A DNA stretch of 64,000 nt from Mesorhizobium_G sp050247155 (lineage in GTDB: Bacteria > Pseudomonadota > Alphaproteobacteria > Rhizobiales > Rhizobiaceae), in the NCBI GenBank assembly GCA_050247155.1, contig JBFWUS010000009.1, positions 1 to 64,000 on the forward strand, in the 5' to 3' direction. The stretch's first letter is position 1; each line of letters starts with the position of its first letter. Shown here one piece after another: positions 42,390 to 52,016 of this stretch. The notes below the pieces were generated by a model. That model ran no database searches. It saw nothing but the letters and a program-made list of their open reading frames with translations, and was not told the DNA's origin. Position numbers and translations under genes: made by a program.

Positions 42390-43843
42390 CCGCGCCAGAA
42401 CACTGGCGTGAAGACAACCATCACAGCGAGAATTTCCAACCTGCCCAGCAGCATGGCGACAGAGCATATCCATTTTGCGACGTCGGGAAGTGTCGAAAAG
42501 TTTCCAGCCGGGCCAATGATCGAACCCAAGCCTGGCCCGACATTTGTCAATGCGGTCAAGGCGCCTGACAGTGCGGTGACAAGCTCGAGGCCTGTAGCGG
42601 CAAGGAGCAATGTGACTGCGCCCCATATCACGAAGAAAGCTGCGATAAACAGAACAACCGCCCGCTGCATGTCAGGGTCAACGCTGCGTTCCCCATACCG
42701 GATCGGATAAACCACATGTGGATACAAAAGCTGTCGAAGACCGCTCGAAAGCATCTCGAAGAGGATGAGGAAACGATACGCCTTGATGCCGCCTGTCGTT
42801 GATCCCGAGCAACCGCCAAGGAATGTGGCTATGAAAAAAGCCGTAACCGCGAACGGTCCCCACAGTGTATAATCCGTGGTAGCAAAGCCAGTGGTCGTTA
42901 TGATCGAGACCAGGTTGAACGCCGCCTGGGTCAGCGCTTGGAAATAAGGCACACCGTCGTGCTGTCGAACATACACCGACAAGGCGACGACAAGGACGAC
43001 GCAGTAACCCAAGAAGACTTTGATCTGGGGGTCGCGTAGCGCTTCGCGACGGCCGCGAAAGGCAAAAAGCAGCAGGATCGAGAAGGGAAGCGACCCTAAA
43101 ATCATGAATACGACTGCTATCCACAATACGGCTGGGTTTGTCGCATAGCGGGCAAAGGAGGTGTCGTGCGTTGAAAATCCTCCAGTGGCGAGGGTCGCCA
43201 TCGCGTGATTTGCAGCATCGAACAGGCCCATACCGGCAAACGCATATGAGGCTGCACAGGCCGCTACCAGCAGGGTAAACAAAGCGACGAGGCTCCGCAT
43301 GTAAGTGCCGAAGCGCTCGAAGGGGCGGTCTTCAATGTCAGATGACTCGATTTTGAAGTAGGAGACCCCGCCGATATTGAGGAAGGGTAGGATGAAAAGG
43401 CCGATGGCGATGACGCCAAGGCCGCCGATGAAATTTAGCACTGAGCGCCATAGGAGAACTCCGGGAGGAGCGTGATCCAACCCGCTGATGACCGTGGACC
43501 CGGTGGTGGTTATGCCGGATACGGACTCAAAAAAGGCATCGGTCACGCTCATCTTGAGCGCCGAAGCCATAAACGGCACCGCACCACCGACGGCGAGTGT
43601 CAACCACAGCAGATTCACCAGGAGGAACCCGAAACGCGCGCTGACGGTAGGGGTATTCCCACGGGTGGCAAGCGCAACAGCGCAACCAGCGCCGCCGACC
43701 ATCAGTGACGAGAACGCGAACCCTTGCCAGCTCGAATTGTTCGAATAGAGGTCGATAGCCATCGGAGCCAACATGGCAATCGCGAGATAGATCGCGAAAA
43801 CAGCCGCGATGTTGACCGCAGCGCGCAGTTGTTGATCGCTCAC
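42386..43843 (-). CDS. trkH: TrkH-family potassium uptake protein (485 aa)
   Basis: Four selectivity-filter-like loops are visible: SGITTTGSTVIS, ATLATGGFSTHD, SIITTTGFATTDY and TALTNVGPGLGS, each at the end of a membrane-helix/pore segment, with ten or so hydrophobic segments in all. The GGCSGSTTGGIKAYR motif is diagnostic. TrkH imports K+ with TrkA as cytoplasmic regulator, but no trkA is nearby. The gene stands among relics and is probably a cargo gene imported with them. Confidence 0.94.
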   Translation of the reverse strand: MSDQQLRAAVNIAAVFAIYLAIAMLAPMAIDLYSNNSSWQGFAFSSLMVGGAGCAVALATRGNTPTVSARFGFLLVNLLWLTLAVGGAVPFMASALKMSVTDAFFESVSGITTTGSTVISGLDHAPPGVLLWRSVLNFIGGLGVIAIGLFILPFLNIGGVSYFKIESSDIEDRPFERFGTYMRSLVALFTLLVAACAASYAFAGMGLFDAANHAMATLATGGFSTHDTSFARYATNPAVLWIAVVFMILGSLPFSILLLFAFRGRREALRDPQIKVFLGYCVVLVVALSVYVRQHDGVPYFQALTQAAFNLVSIITTTGFATTDYTLWGPFAVTAFFIATFLGGCSGSTTGGIKAYRFLILFEMLSSGLRQLLYPHVVYPIRYGERSVDPDMQRAVVLFIAAFFVIWGAVTLLLAATGLELVTALSGALTALTNVGPGLGSIIGPAGNFSTLPDVAKWICSVAMLLGRLEILAVMVVFTPVFWRG

Positions 43844-43868
43844 GCGGCTTTCCCGCTCACAAACTTTC

Positions 43869-44076
43869 TCACGCCAGTTGGGATCGCGATGCTGTACGGA
43901 TGCTTCCTACCTCCCCGCCACTCTTATTGTCCGGGTGACGGCAAAAGATCAACCGCGCTTTGAGGGGCGGGTTGGTTTGCAATTCCTCGATAAGCTGCTG
44001 CATCACATCGATCTCGCGAACTTGCGCTGAGACAATGTGGTCAGCGAGCCGACGCACACGCGCGTCTTTGATGTGC
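43869..44076 (-). pseudogene. DUF305 C-terminal fragment
   Basis: Reading from about 44076, KDARVRRLADHIVSAQVREID and MQQLIEELQ match the C-terminal helices of DUF305 copper-linked periplasmic proteins (a pattern like VRxLAxxIIxAQxxEIxxM). The N-terminal domain and signal peptide are missing and the tail is read-through sequence. Confidence 0.55.
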
Positions 44077-44171
44077 GCGCTCGCGGTTTCGGCACGACCC
44101 TGGTCGCTGCGCGCGATTGCGGCTGCGACTGGCTGGGTATCGAACTGGACAGGTGCCACTGCGTTGCAGCA
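44064..44171 (+). pseudogene. DNA methyltransferase C-terminal fragment
   Basis: The frame reads FDVRARGFGTTLVAARDCG followed by DWLGIELDRCHCVAA, which fits the AdoMet-binding motif of N4/N6 DNA methyltransferases (VLDPFAGSGTT, then IGIELDPxxCxxA) with several degraded positions. It lies beside the DUF305 relic on the other strand; neither continues. Confidence 0.6.
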
Positions 44172-44214
44172 CCGAGCGGCTCCGGCGCCCTGAGCAAAAG
44201 ACGTGGAACCACCG

Positions 44215-46941
44215 CTACGATTGATCGAGCGTTCGGACTCGCTCTTGCCGACGCCTCTGCTGCCGGGCTTCACCTGGTTCAGCCCAGTCGGGCTGGTCGC
44301 AAGCGCTGACATAGAGCCGCATACCGTCGCGGTGCCGCGTCATGGCGACGTAGGCCAAGGGTTCATCCATGCTGCGCGATGCGAGGACGTACGAGCGGTC
44401 TACCGTCGCTCCCTGGGATTTATGGATCGTCACCGCATAGCCGTGATCGAAATGCCGATAGTAGCGGGGATCGAACGTGACACGCTGCGACACGCTGCCG
44501 TTACCGTCGATGCGAACGGCGATATTGCCGGACACGACCGTTTCGACCGTGCCCAGCATACCGTTCTTGACGCCGAGTTCCCGATCGTTGCGGGTGAAGA
44601 CGATGCGATCTCCCACGCCGAAGGCACGTGGCCCGGTGTCCGTCATGAAGATCATCTCATCGTCCGCACCAGCCGATGAGCGCAGCGCTCGCCGGATCGC
44701 CTGATTGAGGGCAAACACATCCTTGCGCCGATGGGCGAACGCCAGTTGCGTCGAGGAGGGGGCGCCCGCTTCCCGGTCTTTCAGATAGTCCTCCAGCAGG
44801 GCAGTGACCGCGGTTTCATGCCGGGCGCTGCGATGGACAGCGCCGTCCGCATCATAGGCTTTCACGGCCTCCGCGACGCGGCCTTCAGCGAGATCACGCG
44901 AGGCAGCCCTTTGCCAAGCCTCTTTCTGGCGGTGAATTTCCTGAAGCCTAGCCGCACCGTGACGTTCGATCAAATCACGGAACGGCATTCCGGCTTCGAT
45001 CGGCTGCAACTGGCCGGGATCGCCGACCAGAACCAACTTCGCGCCGATCTTGCGGAGTTTTTCGGCAACGCGCATCAGCTGCCGCGTGCCGACCATCCCG
45101 GCTTCGTCGACGATGAGCACATCGCCCCTGGCAATCGGCTCGTAGCCGTTCCTCCAGCTCATCTCCAGTGAGGCCAGCGTACGGCTTTCGATGCCGGACG
45201 CGGCTTTCAGCCCGTCGGCTGCCTTGCCGGAAAGCGCTGCGCCATGCACACGGATACCTTGCCACTCCCACGCAAGGCGCGCAGTCTCCAGCATCGTGCT
45301 CTTGCCCGATCCGGCAAGCCCGACCACGCAGGAGAACTGCCGGTCACCGAGAACATGCCGCACGGCGGCGCGCTGCTCGTCGCTCAGCGATCCGCCGAAG
45401 CGATCCTGCAAGTTCCGGTCTTGCTCATCTATCGACCGTTCGATGAAATCCGTCCCGACAACAAAGCCGCCTTGCGCAGCCATCGCTGTCGCATGCGACA
45501 TCAACTGACGTTCGGCATCGTGGAAGTCGCGTGTCGTAAAGTCGCCATTCTCCAACCGGACCAGCTCCGGCGACGCCAGCGCCTTGTCGATCGCCGGCCG
45601 CAGCAACAGCGGATCGTCGATGAACGCCGCCAGCGCCCGCTTGATGTCCAGATCGCGGAAGGACGCTTTCTTCGCAGACAGATGAGCGAGGATCAGGTCG
45701 GGTTGCCGCGTCAGTTGCGACCGCGTGAAGGGGGCGTCGTCTTTCGGCAGCACAAGCCTTTGCCGCGCATCGGCCCGGACAGCCTCCCTGAAAATCTCAT
45801 CCAGCGCCAAGGAGAGCTCCGGCGCATGGCGCTGCCGCTCCAGCACCTGCCGGGCGGCCAGATGCCGGTCGATCAATGCCTGCCGTTCGTTCCGATCCCG
45901 AACAGCACACGCGGCGGCCTCACGGGCCAGGTCCCCCAGCAGGCGCTCATAGCTGCCGTTCAGTCTTGCCCAGACCGCCCTTAGGCCGCGTGGCAGGCGT
46001 GCCGTGCGGGCCAGCGTTTCGGCGACGGCGCGCCGCTCCTGCGCCGCGATGAGCGCATCGCGTTCCTTGCGCTGCTCTTCGACCAGCCGCTGGCGACGTT
46101 CCTCGAAATACGAACTTGGCGGAGCAATCCTGGATTTCGGTTCGGGCTCGGGCAATCCCTCGAAGAGCGCCGCTGCTTCTTCCACCGTAGGCAAATCATC
46201 AGGCTCGCCGAGCCGGGCGCGCAGGTCTTTCGGCCTGACATCGCACCATCGGGACAATGACCAGACCTTGCCGGCAGCATCCACGGCCACAAAACCGCGC
46301 CGATCACCCTGTGCAAGACAATATCCTCCCGCCCAGAGGGCCGCCGCGAAGCCGGCGCGGGAATCGGACTGCTCCCAGCATTTCTTGAAGAGGGCCTTGA
46401 CCGCCTTTGGATCATGTCCCGTCCGTTTCGCTTGCCCGGCCTCGGCGCGCGAATAGTTCAACGGATCGCGCTGCATGTGATCGAGGAACCCTGCGGGAAT
46501 CGACCAGCCATGCTCTCGGTAGAGGGCGATGGAGATATCCATCAGCTTGCGCTTTGAATGCGCCATGTTGATCGCCCGCATGCGGCTTGAATCGATGCGC
46601 GACCAGACGCAATGCGCGTGGCGGCGCCCGTTCTTCTCATGAAAGACGATCGCGCGCGGCTGGCCAGCGAGGCCGAGCTTGGCTTCGATTTGGGCGATGG
46701 CCGCCTCGAACTCCTCCACCGCGACCTTCGCACCCGGTGGCGGGTTCAGCGACAGCGAGAATAGGTATTTTTGGCACTGCGTGCCCTGTGCGATCGCGGC
46801 GCTTTCCGTAAGCGCGCCCGCTAGGTCCGACGCGATGAAGCCCTCGATGGCGTGAACGGTGACATGATCGTTGTCGATTGGATTCAGCAGGTGCCGGGCT
46901 AGCTCCCTGCCGAACCCGCGCTCATTGCCTTCGAGGATCAT
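44215..46941 (-). CDS. traA: MOBP-type relaxase fused to a helicase (908 aa)
   Basis: The N-terminal 250 residues are a MobA/VirD2-type relaxase domain: HEKNGRRHAHCVWSRID supplies the metal-binding histidines, and a tyrosine near the N-terminus should nick DNA. The C-terminal half is a superfamily 1 helicase with Walker A GLAGSGKST (residues about 545-553), DEAG at about 625, VLVGDPGQLQP at about 647 and TIHKSQGATVD near 835. It nicks the element at oriT and unwinds the transferred strand. MobC is encoded immediately upstream (ATGA overlap). Confidence 0.93.
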   Translation of the reverse strand: MILEGNERGFGRELARHLLNPIDNDHVTVHAIEGFIASDLAGALTESAAIAQGTQCQKYLFSLSLNPPPGAKVAVEEFEAAIAQIEAKLGLAGQPRAIVFHEKNGRRHAHCVWSRIDSSRMRAINMAHSKRKLMDISIALYREHGWSIPAGFLDHMQRDPLNYSRAEAGQAKRTGHDPKAVKALFKKCWEQSDSRAGFAAALWAGGYCLAQGDRRGFVAVDAAGKVWSLSRWCDVRPKDLRARLGEPDDLPTVEEAAALFEGLPEPEPKSRIAPPSSYFEERRQRLVEEQRKERDALIAAQERRAVAETLARTARLPRGLRAVWARLNGSYERLLGDLAREAAACAVRDRNERQALIDRHLAARQVLERQRHAPELSLALDEIFREAVRADARQRLVLPKDDAPFTRSQLTRQPDLILAHLSAKKASFRDLDIKRALAAFIDDPLLLRPAIDKALASPELVRLENGDFTTRDFHDAERQLMSHATAMAAQGGFVVGTDFIERSIDEQDRNLQDRFGGSLSDEQRAAVRHVLGDRQFSCVVGLAGSGKSTMLETARLAWEWQGIRVHGAALSGKAADGLKAASGIESRTLASLEMSWRNGYEPIARGDVLIVDEAGMVGTRQLMRVAEKLRKIGAKLVLVGDPGQLQPIEAGMPFRDLIERHGAARLQEIHRQKEAWQRAASRDLAEGRVAEAVKAYDADGAVHRSARHETAVTALLEDYLKDREAGAPSSTQLAFAHRRKDVFALNQAIRRALRSSAGADDEMIFMTDTGPRAFGVGDRIVFTRNDRELGVKNGMLGTVETVVSGNIAVRIDGNGSVSQRVTFDPRYYRHFDHGYAVTIHKSQGATVDRSYVLASRSMDEPLAYVAMTRHRDGMRLYVSACDQPDWAEPGEARQQRRRQERVRTLDQS

Positions 46942-47372
46942 TCATCCGATCCCAGCGCGCTCACCAGCAGCGCGCGCATGGAGAGGACGTAGCCATAAGC
47001 CTCTTCGATCTTCGCGCGCTCGCGATCCTCGATAGCCAACGCGCCGATATTGGCTTGATAGGCCAGCTGGTTGAGGTTGTTGGCGATCCGCGATTGTCCC
47101 AGCAGGGCAAGCGCTTCTGCGATTGCCTTCTTATCAGCAACCGTCGATTTTGGCCGGCGCTTCCGCCTCCTTTCCTCCTTGGCAAAGAGGCAGGCGCGGA
47201 TATAGGTGCTCAGCGTCATCCCGGCTGCCATATCTTCCAGCTGCTGCCGCTCGGCTTCGGTCAGCCGCAACGTGACCGGGCTCGTCTTACGTTGCGGACG
47301 GCCGCGCACTGGCGCCGCAGCGGAGAATGCGGCCTTGAGGGATGGCAGCCGGTCGTCGTTAAGTTCGCTCAT
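46938..47372 (-). CDS. mobC: MobC-like relaxosome protein (144 aa)
   Basis: A ribbon-helix-helix region (VTLRLTEAERQQLEDMAAGM, then TLSTYIRACLF) is followed by the MobC signature of a basic KRRPKSTVADKK linker and a helical LLGQSRIANNLNQLAYQAN segment that contacts the relaxase. It binds oriT next to the nick site. It overlaps the relaxase start by four bases and the truncated gene upstream by three. Confidence 0.92.
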   Translation of the reverse strand: MSELNDDRLPSLKAAFSAAAPVRGRPQRKTSPVTLRLTEAERQQLEDMAAGMTLSTYIRACLFAKEERRRKRRPKSTVADKKAIAEALALLGQSRIANNLNQLAYQANIGALAIEDRERAKIEEAYGYVLSMRALLVSALGSDE

Positions 47373-47626
47373 CGGGATGGCCCCGAACGAGACGGCCCTG
47401 ATCGGCGACCCAAGCCCGAATCTGTCAATTGCCGGGGTTTCTCGACCCCTTGGGCTGCCGTCTCGAACTCCCGGAGCCTGCGGATAACTTCCGGCGAAGC
47501 CTTGAGTTGAGCCGCCCAGTTCTCTAGTTCTTCAAGGATGGAGAAGACCGGTGGAGCTTCTAGCTCGGTCTCCTTATGTGCACCATTTTTACAGTTCTCG
47601 TGAGTGAGTCGTTCAACACGGTCAAT
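47369..47626 (-). pseudogene. 5'-truncated element gene at the border
   Basis: An open frame of 85 codons ends in a stop that overlaps the MobC start (47369-47372) and reads convincingly (FSILEELENWAAQLKASPEV, then RRLREFETAAQG). No ATG, GTG or TTG starts it. It opens straight after a TAA at 47627-47629, where sugar-binding-protein-like sequence begins on the other strand. It looks like the tail of an element gene cut by a deletion or recombination. Confidence 0.65.
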
Positions 47627-47634
47627 TTAGCCTG

Positions 47635-48196
47635 TTGATCGCACTGTGCCATGACGTCTATTCCAACCTGATTCGATCCGGTCCGTTCCTCGAGCCAATC
47701 GACCGGACACACGAGATGGGCGTTCCGGTCGTCGCTTTCGCTGCCGACTCCCCGAATTCCAAACGAGTTTCCTACATAGCGTCGGACAATGTCCGTGAAG
47801 GCGAGTGGGCCGCCGATACGATCGCCGAAGCGATGGGCGGCAAGGGCGAGCTCGCGGTGCTGGAAAATCCGGGCCAGGACAATCACGACAAGCGCATCGC
47901 CGCTTTCCTGAAGCGTATGGAAACCAAATGGCCTGACATGAAGCTGGCCGGCCGTGCGGCATCCAGCCAGGAAACAGGATCCCACCAAAGCCTACAATGC
48001 GCTGCTCACCTTGGCGCAGGCCAATCCGGAGCTTGGCGCGGTGTTCATACCGGAAGCCAACTCGGCCCTCGGCGCGGCGCAGGCGGCCAAGGAACTCGGC
48101 GGCAACGACCTGGCCGTGGTCACCTCGAAGAACGCCGATTCCTTCCACTGTGACGCTTATCTGACGCGTCGCGGCGCCAAAGGCATCGAGGAATAA
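47635..48196 (+). pseudogene. Decayed second copy of the sugar-binding protein gene
   Basis: The sequence matches the middle and end of the binding protein encoded next (VVAFAADSPNSKRVSYIASDN, ENPGQDNHDKRIAAF, then after a frameshift KAYNALLTLAQANPELGAVF and RRGAKGIEE). The first 95 or so residues are missing, an insertion of seven bases (CAGGAAA, 47968-47974) breaks the frame and about 75 residues near the C-terminus are deleted. DNA divergence from the second copy is substantial, so the duplication is old. Confidence 0.85.
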
Positions 48197-48368
48197 CGCC
48201 AAGAGTGTTGGCCGGTGTCGCGAAAAAAGCGCGTCGGCCAACGGTCGCTTGACTCCGGGTCAGGCGCAGCGTATTTGCCTTTTGGAATAGATATCACAGA
48301 GTGAAATTTATTTCGAACCGAAACGCGACGGGGCAATTCCGACGCGCTGGCCTCTGGAGGAACACAAA

Positions 48369-49399
48369 ATGCGCATCAGCAAACTCATACTTGGCCTTAT
48401 GGCCGGAGCATCCCTGTCGATCGGCGCAGCACAAGCAGGCGCTGCCGACGCACCGCAGTTTCGCTGCAAGGACGGCGAGACCTACGTGATGAACGTCATG
48501 GTCTCGGGCGTCGAATATTGGTTCCCGGTCTACGAGATGTTCAAGCAGGCTGGCCAGTCGCTCGGCTGCAAGACCGCCTACACCGGCACGCCGGAATATG
48601 ACGTCAACAAGCAGATCGCCAGCTTCGACCAGGCGCTCGCCAAGCAGCCGGCCGGCATCCTCGTGCATCCGATGAACTCCGATCCGTTCGTCGAGCCGAT
48701 CAACCGCGCGGTCGACGGCGGCACGGCCGTGGTCACCTTCGCGGCCGACTCGCCGAACTCCAAGCGGACCTCTTTCGTGACCTCCGACAATTCGCGTGAA
48801 GGCGCTTACGCGGCCGATGCAATCGCCGAGGCCATGGGCGGTAAGGGCGAATACGGCGTCCTGGAAAATCCCGGCCAAGACAATCACGACAAACGCATCG
48901 CCGCCTTCATCAAGCGCATGGAAGAGAAGTGGCCGGACATGAAGCTGGTCGGCCGCGCCGCTTCCAACCAGGATCCAAACAAGGCCTATCAGGCGGTTCT
49001 GACGATGGCGCAAGCCAATCCGAACCTCGGCGCGCTGTTCATGCCGGAGGCCAACTCGGCGCTCGGCGCGGCCCAGGCCGGCCAGGAACTCGGCGGCAAG
49101 ATCAAGGTCATGTGCGCCGACGTGAACGCCAAGATCCTCGACATGATCAAGGCCGGCCAGGTGTCGGCTCGATCAACCCGAACCAGGGCATGCAGGGCTA
49201 CATGGGCTTCATGCTCCTGTTCATGGCCGCGCACCCGGAACTGATCGACCCGATGAACGATGCAAAGCGCGCCGACGCCAACCCGATGAGCGTGCCTTTC
49301 GTCGACAACGGCCTGTCGGTCGTGACGGCGGCAAACGCGGATGACTTTTACTGGGACGCTTACCTGAAGCGTCGTGGCACAAAAGGCATCGAAGAATAA
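48369..49399 (+). pseudogene. Sugar ABC transporter substrate-binding protein gene with one frameshift
   Basis: A signal peptide (residues 1-25, ending AQAGA) and a periplasmic-binding-protein fold of the RbsB/sugar type (VMVSGVEYWFPVYEMFKQAG, LVHPMNSDPFVEPINRA) are followed by the FAADSPNSK and GSINPNQGMQGYMGFM regions in a different frame. A single T seems to be missing after 49163 (GTGTCGGC where GTGTTCGGC is expected). With it restored the protein would be about 343 residues. It feeds the ABC importer encoded next. The lesion may be real or a sequencing error. Confidence 0.85.
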
Positions 49400-49462
49400 G
49401 CTTCATCCTCCCAGCGGCAGGGCGGCATTCGTGTCGCCCTGCCGCAAATCCGGAAATCGGCA

Positions 49463-50989
49463 ATGTCGGAACAACTCGTCCTCGAAGCAAAGAACATCAG
49501 CAAAGCGTTCGGCCCTATGCGCGCGCTGAATGACGTGAGCTTCAGCCTGCGCAAGGGCGAGGTGCATGCGCTGATGGGTGAGAACGGCGCGGGCAAGTCG
49601 ACGCTGATGAACATCTTCGACGGCATCTTGCGCGCCGATTCCGGCGAAATTCGAATCAACGGCAATGCGGTGGAGATCGCCTCGCCTGAAAAAGCGCAGC
49701 AGCTCGGCATCGGCCTCGTGCATCAAGAGATCGCGCTCTGCCCGGACGTCTCCGTTGCAGAGAACATTTCCATGGCCGCCACCAATCGCCGGCGCGGCTT
49801 TCTGATGAACTATGGCACCGTGCGCCGCAAGGCGCGCGAAGTGCTGGCCTCGCTGGGCGACATTGATCCCGATGCGCTGGTCAGCGAGCTTTCCATTTCC
49901 GAACAGCAGATAGTCGAGATCGCCAAGGCGCTGACGCTGGACTGTTCGATCCTCATTCTCGACGAGCCGACCGCCGCCCTGACCGAGCGCGAGGCCGCGA
50001 AACTTTTCAAGATCATGGCCGACCTCAAGGCGCGCGGCATTTCGATCATCTATATCAGCCACCGCATGGCTGAGATTTTCGCCAATTGCGACCGCACCAC
50101 GGTGCTGCGCGACGGTAAATATGTCTGCACCGAAAGTGTTGCTGAAACGGAGCCGCAGGAGATCGTGCGCCGCATGGTCGGCCGCCACATGGGTGACCTC
50201 TATCCGGCCAAGAATCCCGCCTCCGCTTCGGCCCCCGTCCTGCTTTCCACCGAAGGCCTTAGCGATGGCGAGCGTTTCGCTGACGTCTCGCTTTCGGTGC
50301 GTGAAGGCGAAATCCTTGGCATAGCCGGACTCATCGGCGCTGGCCGCACGGAGATCGCGCTGGGCCTCTGCGGCCTTCGCGGGCTGGTCGGCGGCAAGGT
50401 GCTTTTAGGCAGCCGCGATGTGACGCCGAAAAACTATTCCGACAGCATCGCCAACGGCATTGTCTACCTGTCCGAGGACCGCAAAGGCGCGGGCGTCTTC
50501 GTCGACCTGCCGATTTCGCAAAACGTCTCTGCGCTCGACATCGACCGCGTCTCCAAGGCGCGTCTTTTTGTCAGCCGAGCCAAGGAGCGCGCGCAGGCGC
50601 AGCGGCTCGGCAATTCGCTGAATCTCAAGCGTGGCTCGATCGAAGACGTTGTCTCGACCCTGTCCGGCGGCAACCAGCAGAAAGTGGCGCTGGCCAAGAT
50701 GCTGTCGGTCGGCCCGAAAGCCATCGTGCTCGACGAACCGACGCGCGGCGTCGATGTCGGCGCGAAGGCCGAAATCCATCGCATCCTGCGCAATCTGGCG
50801 AGCAAGGGCACCGGTATCATCACCATATCGTCGGAGCTGCCTGAGCTGATTGGGCTTTGCGACCGCGTCATCGTCATCCACGAGGGCCGCATCGCCGGGG
50901 AAGTGTCCGGTGGCGACCTCAATGAAGAAAACCTAATGCAACTTGCGTCCGGCCTCGCCGGTGAGGGGGAGGGGATATGGCCGTCATGA
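49463..50989 (+). CDS. Sugar ABC transporter ATP-binding protein, RbsA type (508 aa)
   Basis: Two tandem ABC domains are present. The first has Walker A GENGAGKST (residue about 37) and a Walker B LILDEPTAAL; its signature loop is ELSISEQQ. The second has a degenerate Walker A (GLIGAGRTE) and Walker B IVLDEPTRGVDVG with signature TLSGGNQQK. This is the pattern of CUT2-class sugar importers. It works with the permease that overlaps its end by 13 bases and with the binding protein upstream. Confidence 0.95.
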   Translation: MSEQLVLEAKNISKAFGPMRALNDVSFSLRKGEVHALMGENGAGKSTLMNIFDGILRADSGEIRINGNAVEIASPEKAQQLGIGLVHQEIALCPDVSVAENISMAATNRRRGFLMNYGTVRRKAREVLASLGDIDPDALVSELSISEQQIVEIAKALTLDCSILILDEPTAALTEREAAKLFKIMADLKARGISIIYISHRMAEIFANCDRTTVLRDGKYVCTESVAETEPQEIVRRMVGRHMGDLYPAKNPASASAPVLLSTEGLSDGERFADVSLSVREGEILGIAGLIGAGRTEIALGLCGLRGLVGGKVLLGSRDVTPKNYSDSIANGIVYLSEDRKGAGVFVDLPISQNVSALDIDRVSKARLFVSRAKERAQAQRLGNSLNLKRGSIEDVVSTLSGGNQQKVALAKMLSVGPKAIVLDEPTRGVDVGAKAEIHRILRNLASKGTGIITISSELPELIGLCDRVIVIHEGRIAGEVSGGDLNEENLMQLASGLAGEGEGIWPS

Positions 50990-52005
50990 ACGAGGCTAAT
51001 TCGGAAATCGCAATGCCGCTGGATGGCCGCGCCCTGAACTGGCGTCAGCTCGGCAATATGCGCGAGTTCGGCCTGATCGTGATCATCTTGGCGCTGTGCA
51101 TCGCCATGAGCTTCGCCTCGCCCTACTTCCTCACCTGGGCGAATTTCCGCGCCATGCTGATGTCCTTTTCCGTGGAAGGCATTGTCGTCGTCGGCATGAC
51201 CATCCTGCTCATCGTTGGGGCGATCGATTTGTCGGTCGGCTCGGTAGTGTGCTTCGCCATGGTGGTCAGTGGATATCTCTTTCTCTCAGGGCTCGACCCC
51301 TGGTCTGCAAGCCTCGCAGGCGTGGCGGCAAGCGCCTTGGTCGGCATGCTGATGGCGCTCTGCGTCACGCGCATCGGCCTGCATTCCTTCATCGTATCGC
51401 TGGCCTTCATGGTGATCGTGCGGGGCCTCTGCTTGGCGATCACCGGCGGCACGCCGCTGTCGCTCTTCTCGCTGCCGCCCAGCTTTAAGTTCATCGGCCA
51501 GGGCAACGTCTACGGCCTGCCGGTAGTCATCATCATCTTCGCCGTGGTGGTCGCGATCTTCGACTTCCTGCTGCGCCGTGCGACGGTTTTTCGCAAGGTT
51601 TTCTACACCGGCTCCAATGAGAAGGCGGCGGCCTATTCCGGCATCAATGTCGATCGCGTGAAATTCTGGTGCATCGTGCTGTGCTCGACGCTTTCGGGCA
51701 TCGCCGGCATCATCTACATGGCGCGCTTCGGCGCGGCGACGCCGACCTTCGGCGTCGGTATGGAGCTGAACATCATCGCCGCGGCGGTGATCGGCGGCGC
51801 GAGCCTGAAAGGCGGTTCCGGCACCATTCTCGGCGCCATCCTCGGCATGGCGCTGCTGTCCGTGGTTTCCTCGTCGCTGATCCTGTTGGACATCTCTGTC
51901 TACTGGCAGGACGCCATTCGCGGCCTGATCCTGCTCGGCGCCGTCGCCATCGATCACGTCCTCCACAATCGCAAGCAGGCGCGCGGCGCCAAGCCGGCGA
52001 AGTAA
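50977..52005 (+). CDS. Sugar ABC transporter permease, RbsC type (342 aa)
   Basis: Ten or so hydrophobic segments with the CUT2 permease signatures are seen (MTILLIVGAIDLSVGSVV, GTPLSLFSLPPSF and AAAVIGGASLKGGSGTILGA, read in pieces). It likely homodimerises, because only one permease gene is present. The start at 50977 overlaps the ATPase gene and is preceded by GAGGGG. Confidence 0.95.
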   Translation: MAVMNEANSEIAMPLDGRALNWRQLGNMREFGLIVIILALCIAMSFASPYFLTWANFRAMLMSFSVEGIVVVGMTILLIVGAIDLSVGSVVCFAMVVSGYLFLSGLDPWSASLAGVAASALVGMLMALCVTRIGLHSFIVSLAFMVIVRGLCLAITGGTPLSLFSLPPSFKFIGQGNVYGLPVVIIIFAVVVAIFDFLLRRATVFRKVFYTGSNEKAAAYSGINVDRVKFWCIVLCSTLSGIAGIIYMARFGAATPTFGVGMELNIIAAAVIGGASLKGGSGTILGAILGMALLSVVSSSLILLDISVYWQDAIRGLILLGAVAIDHVLHNRKQARGAKPAK

Positions 52006-52016
52006 GGCTGAGAGCA

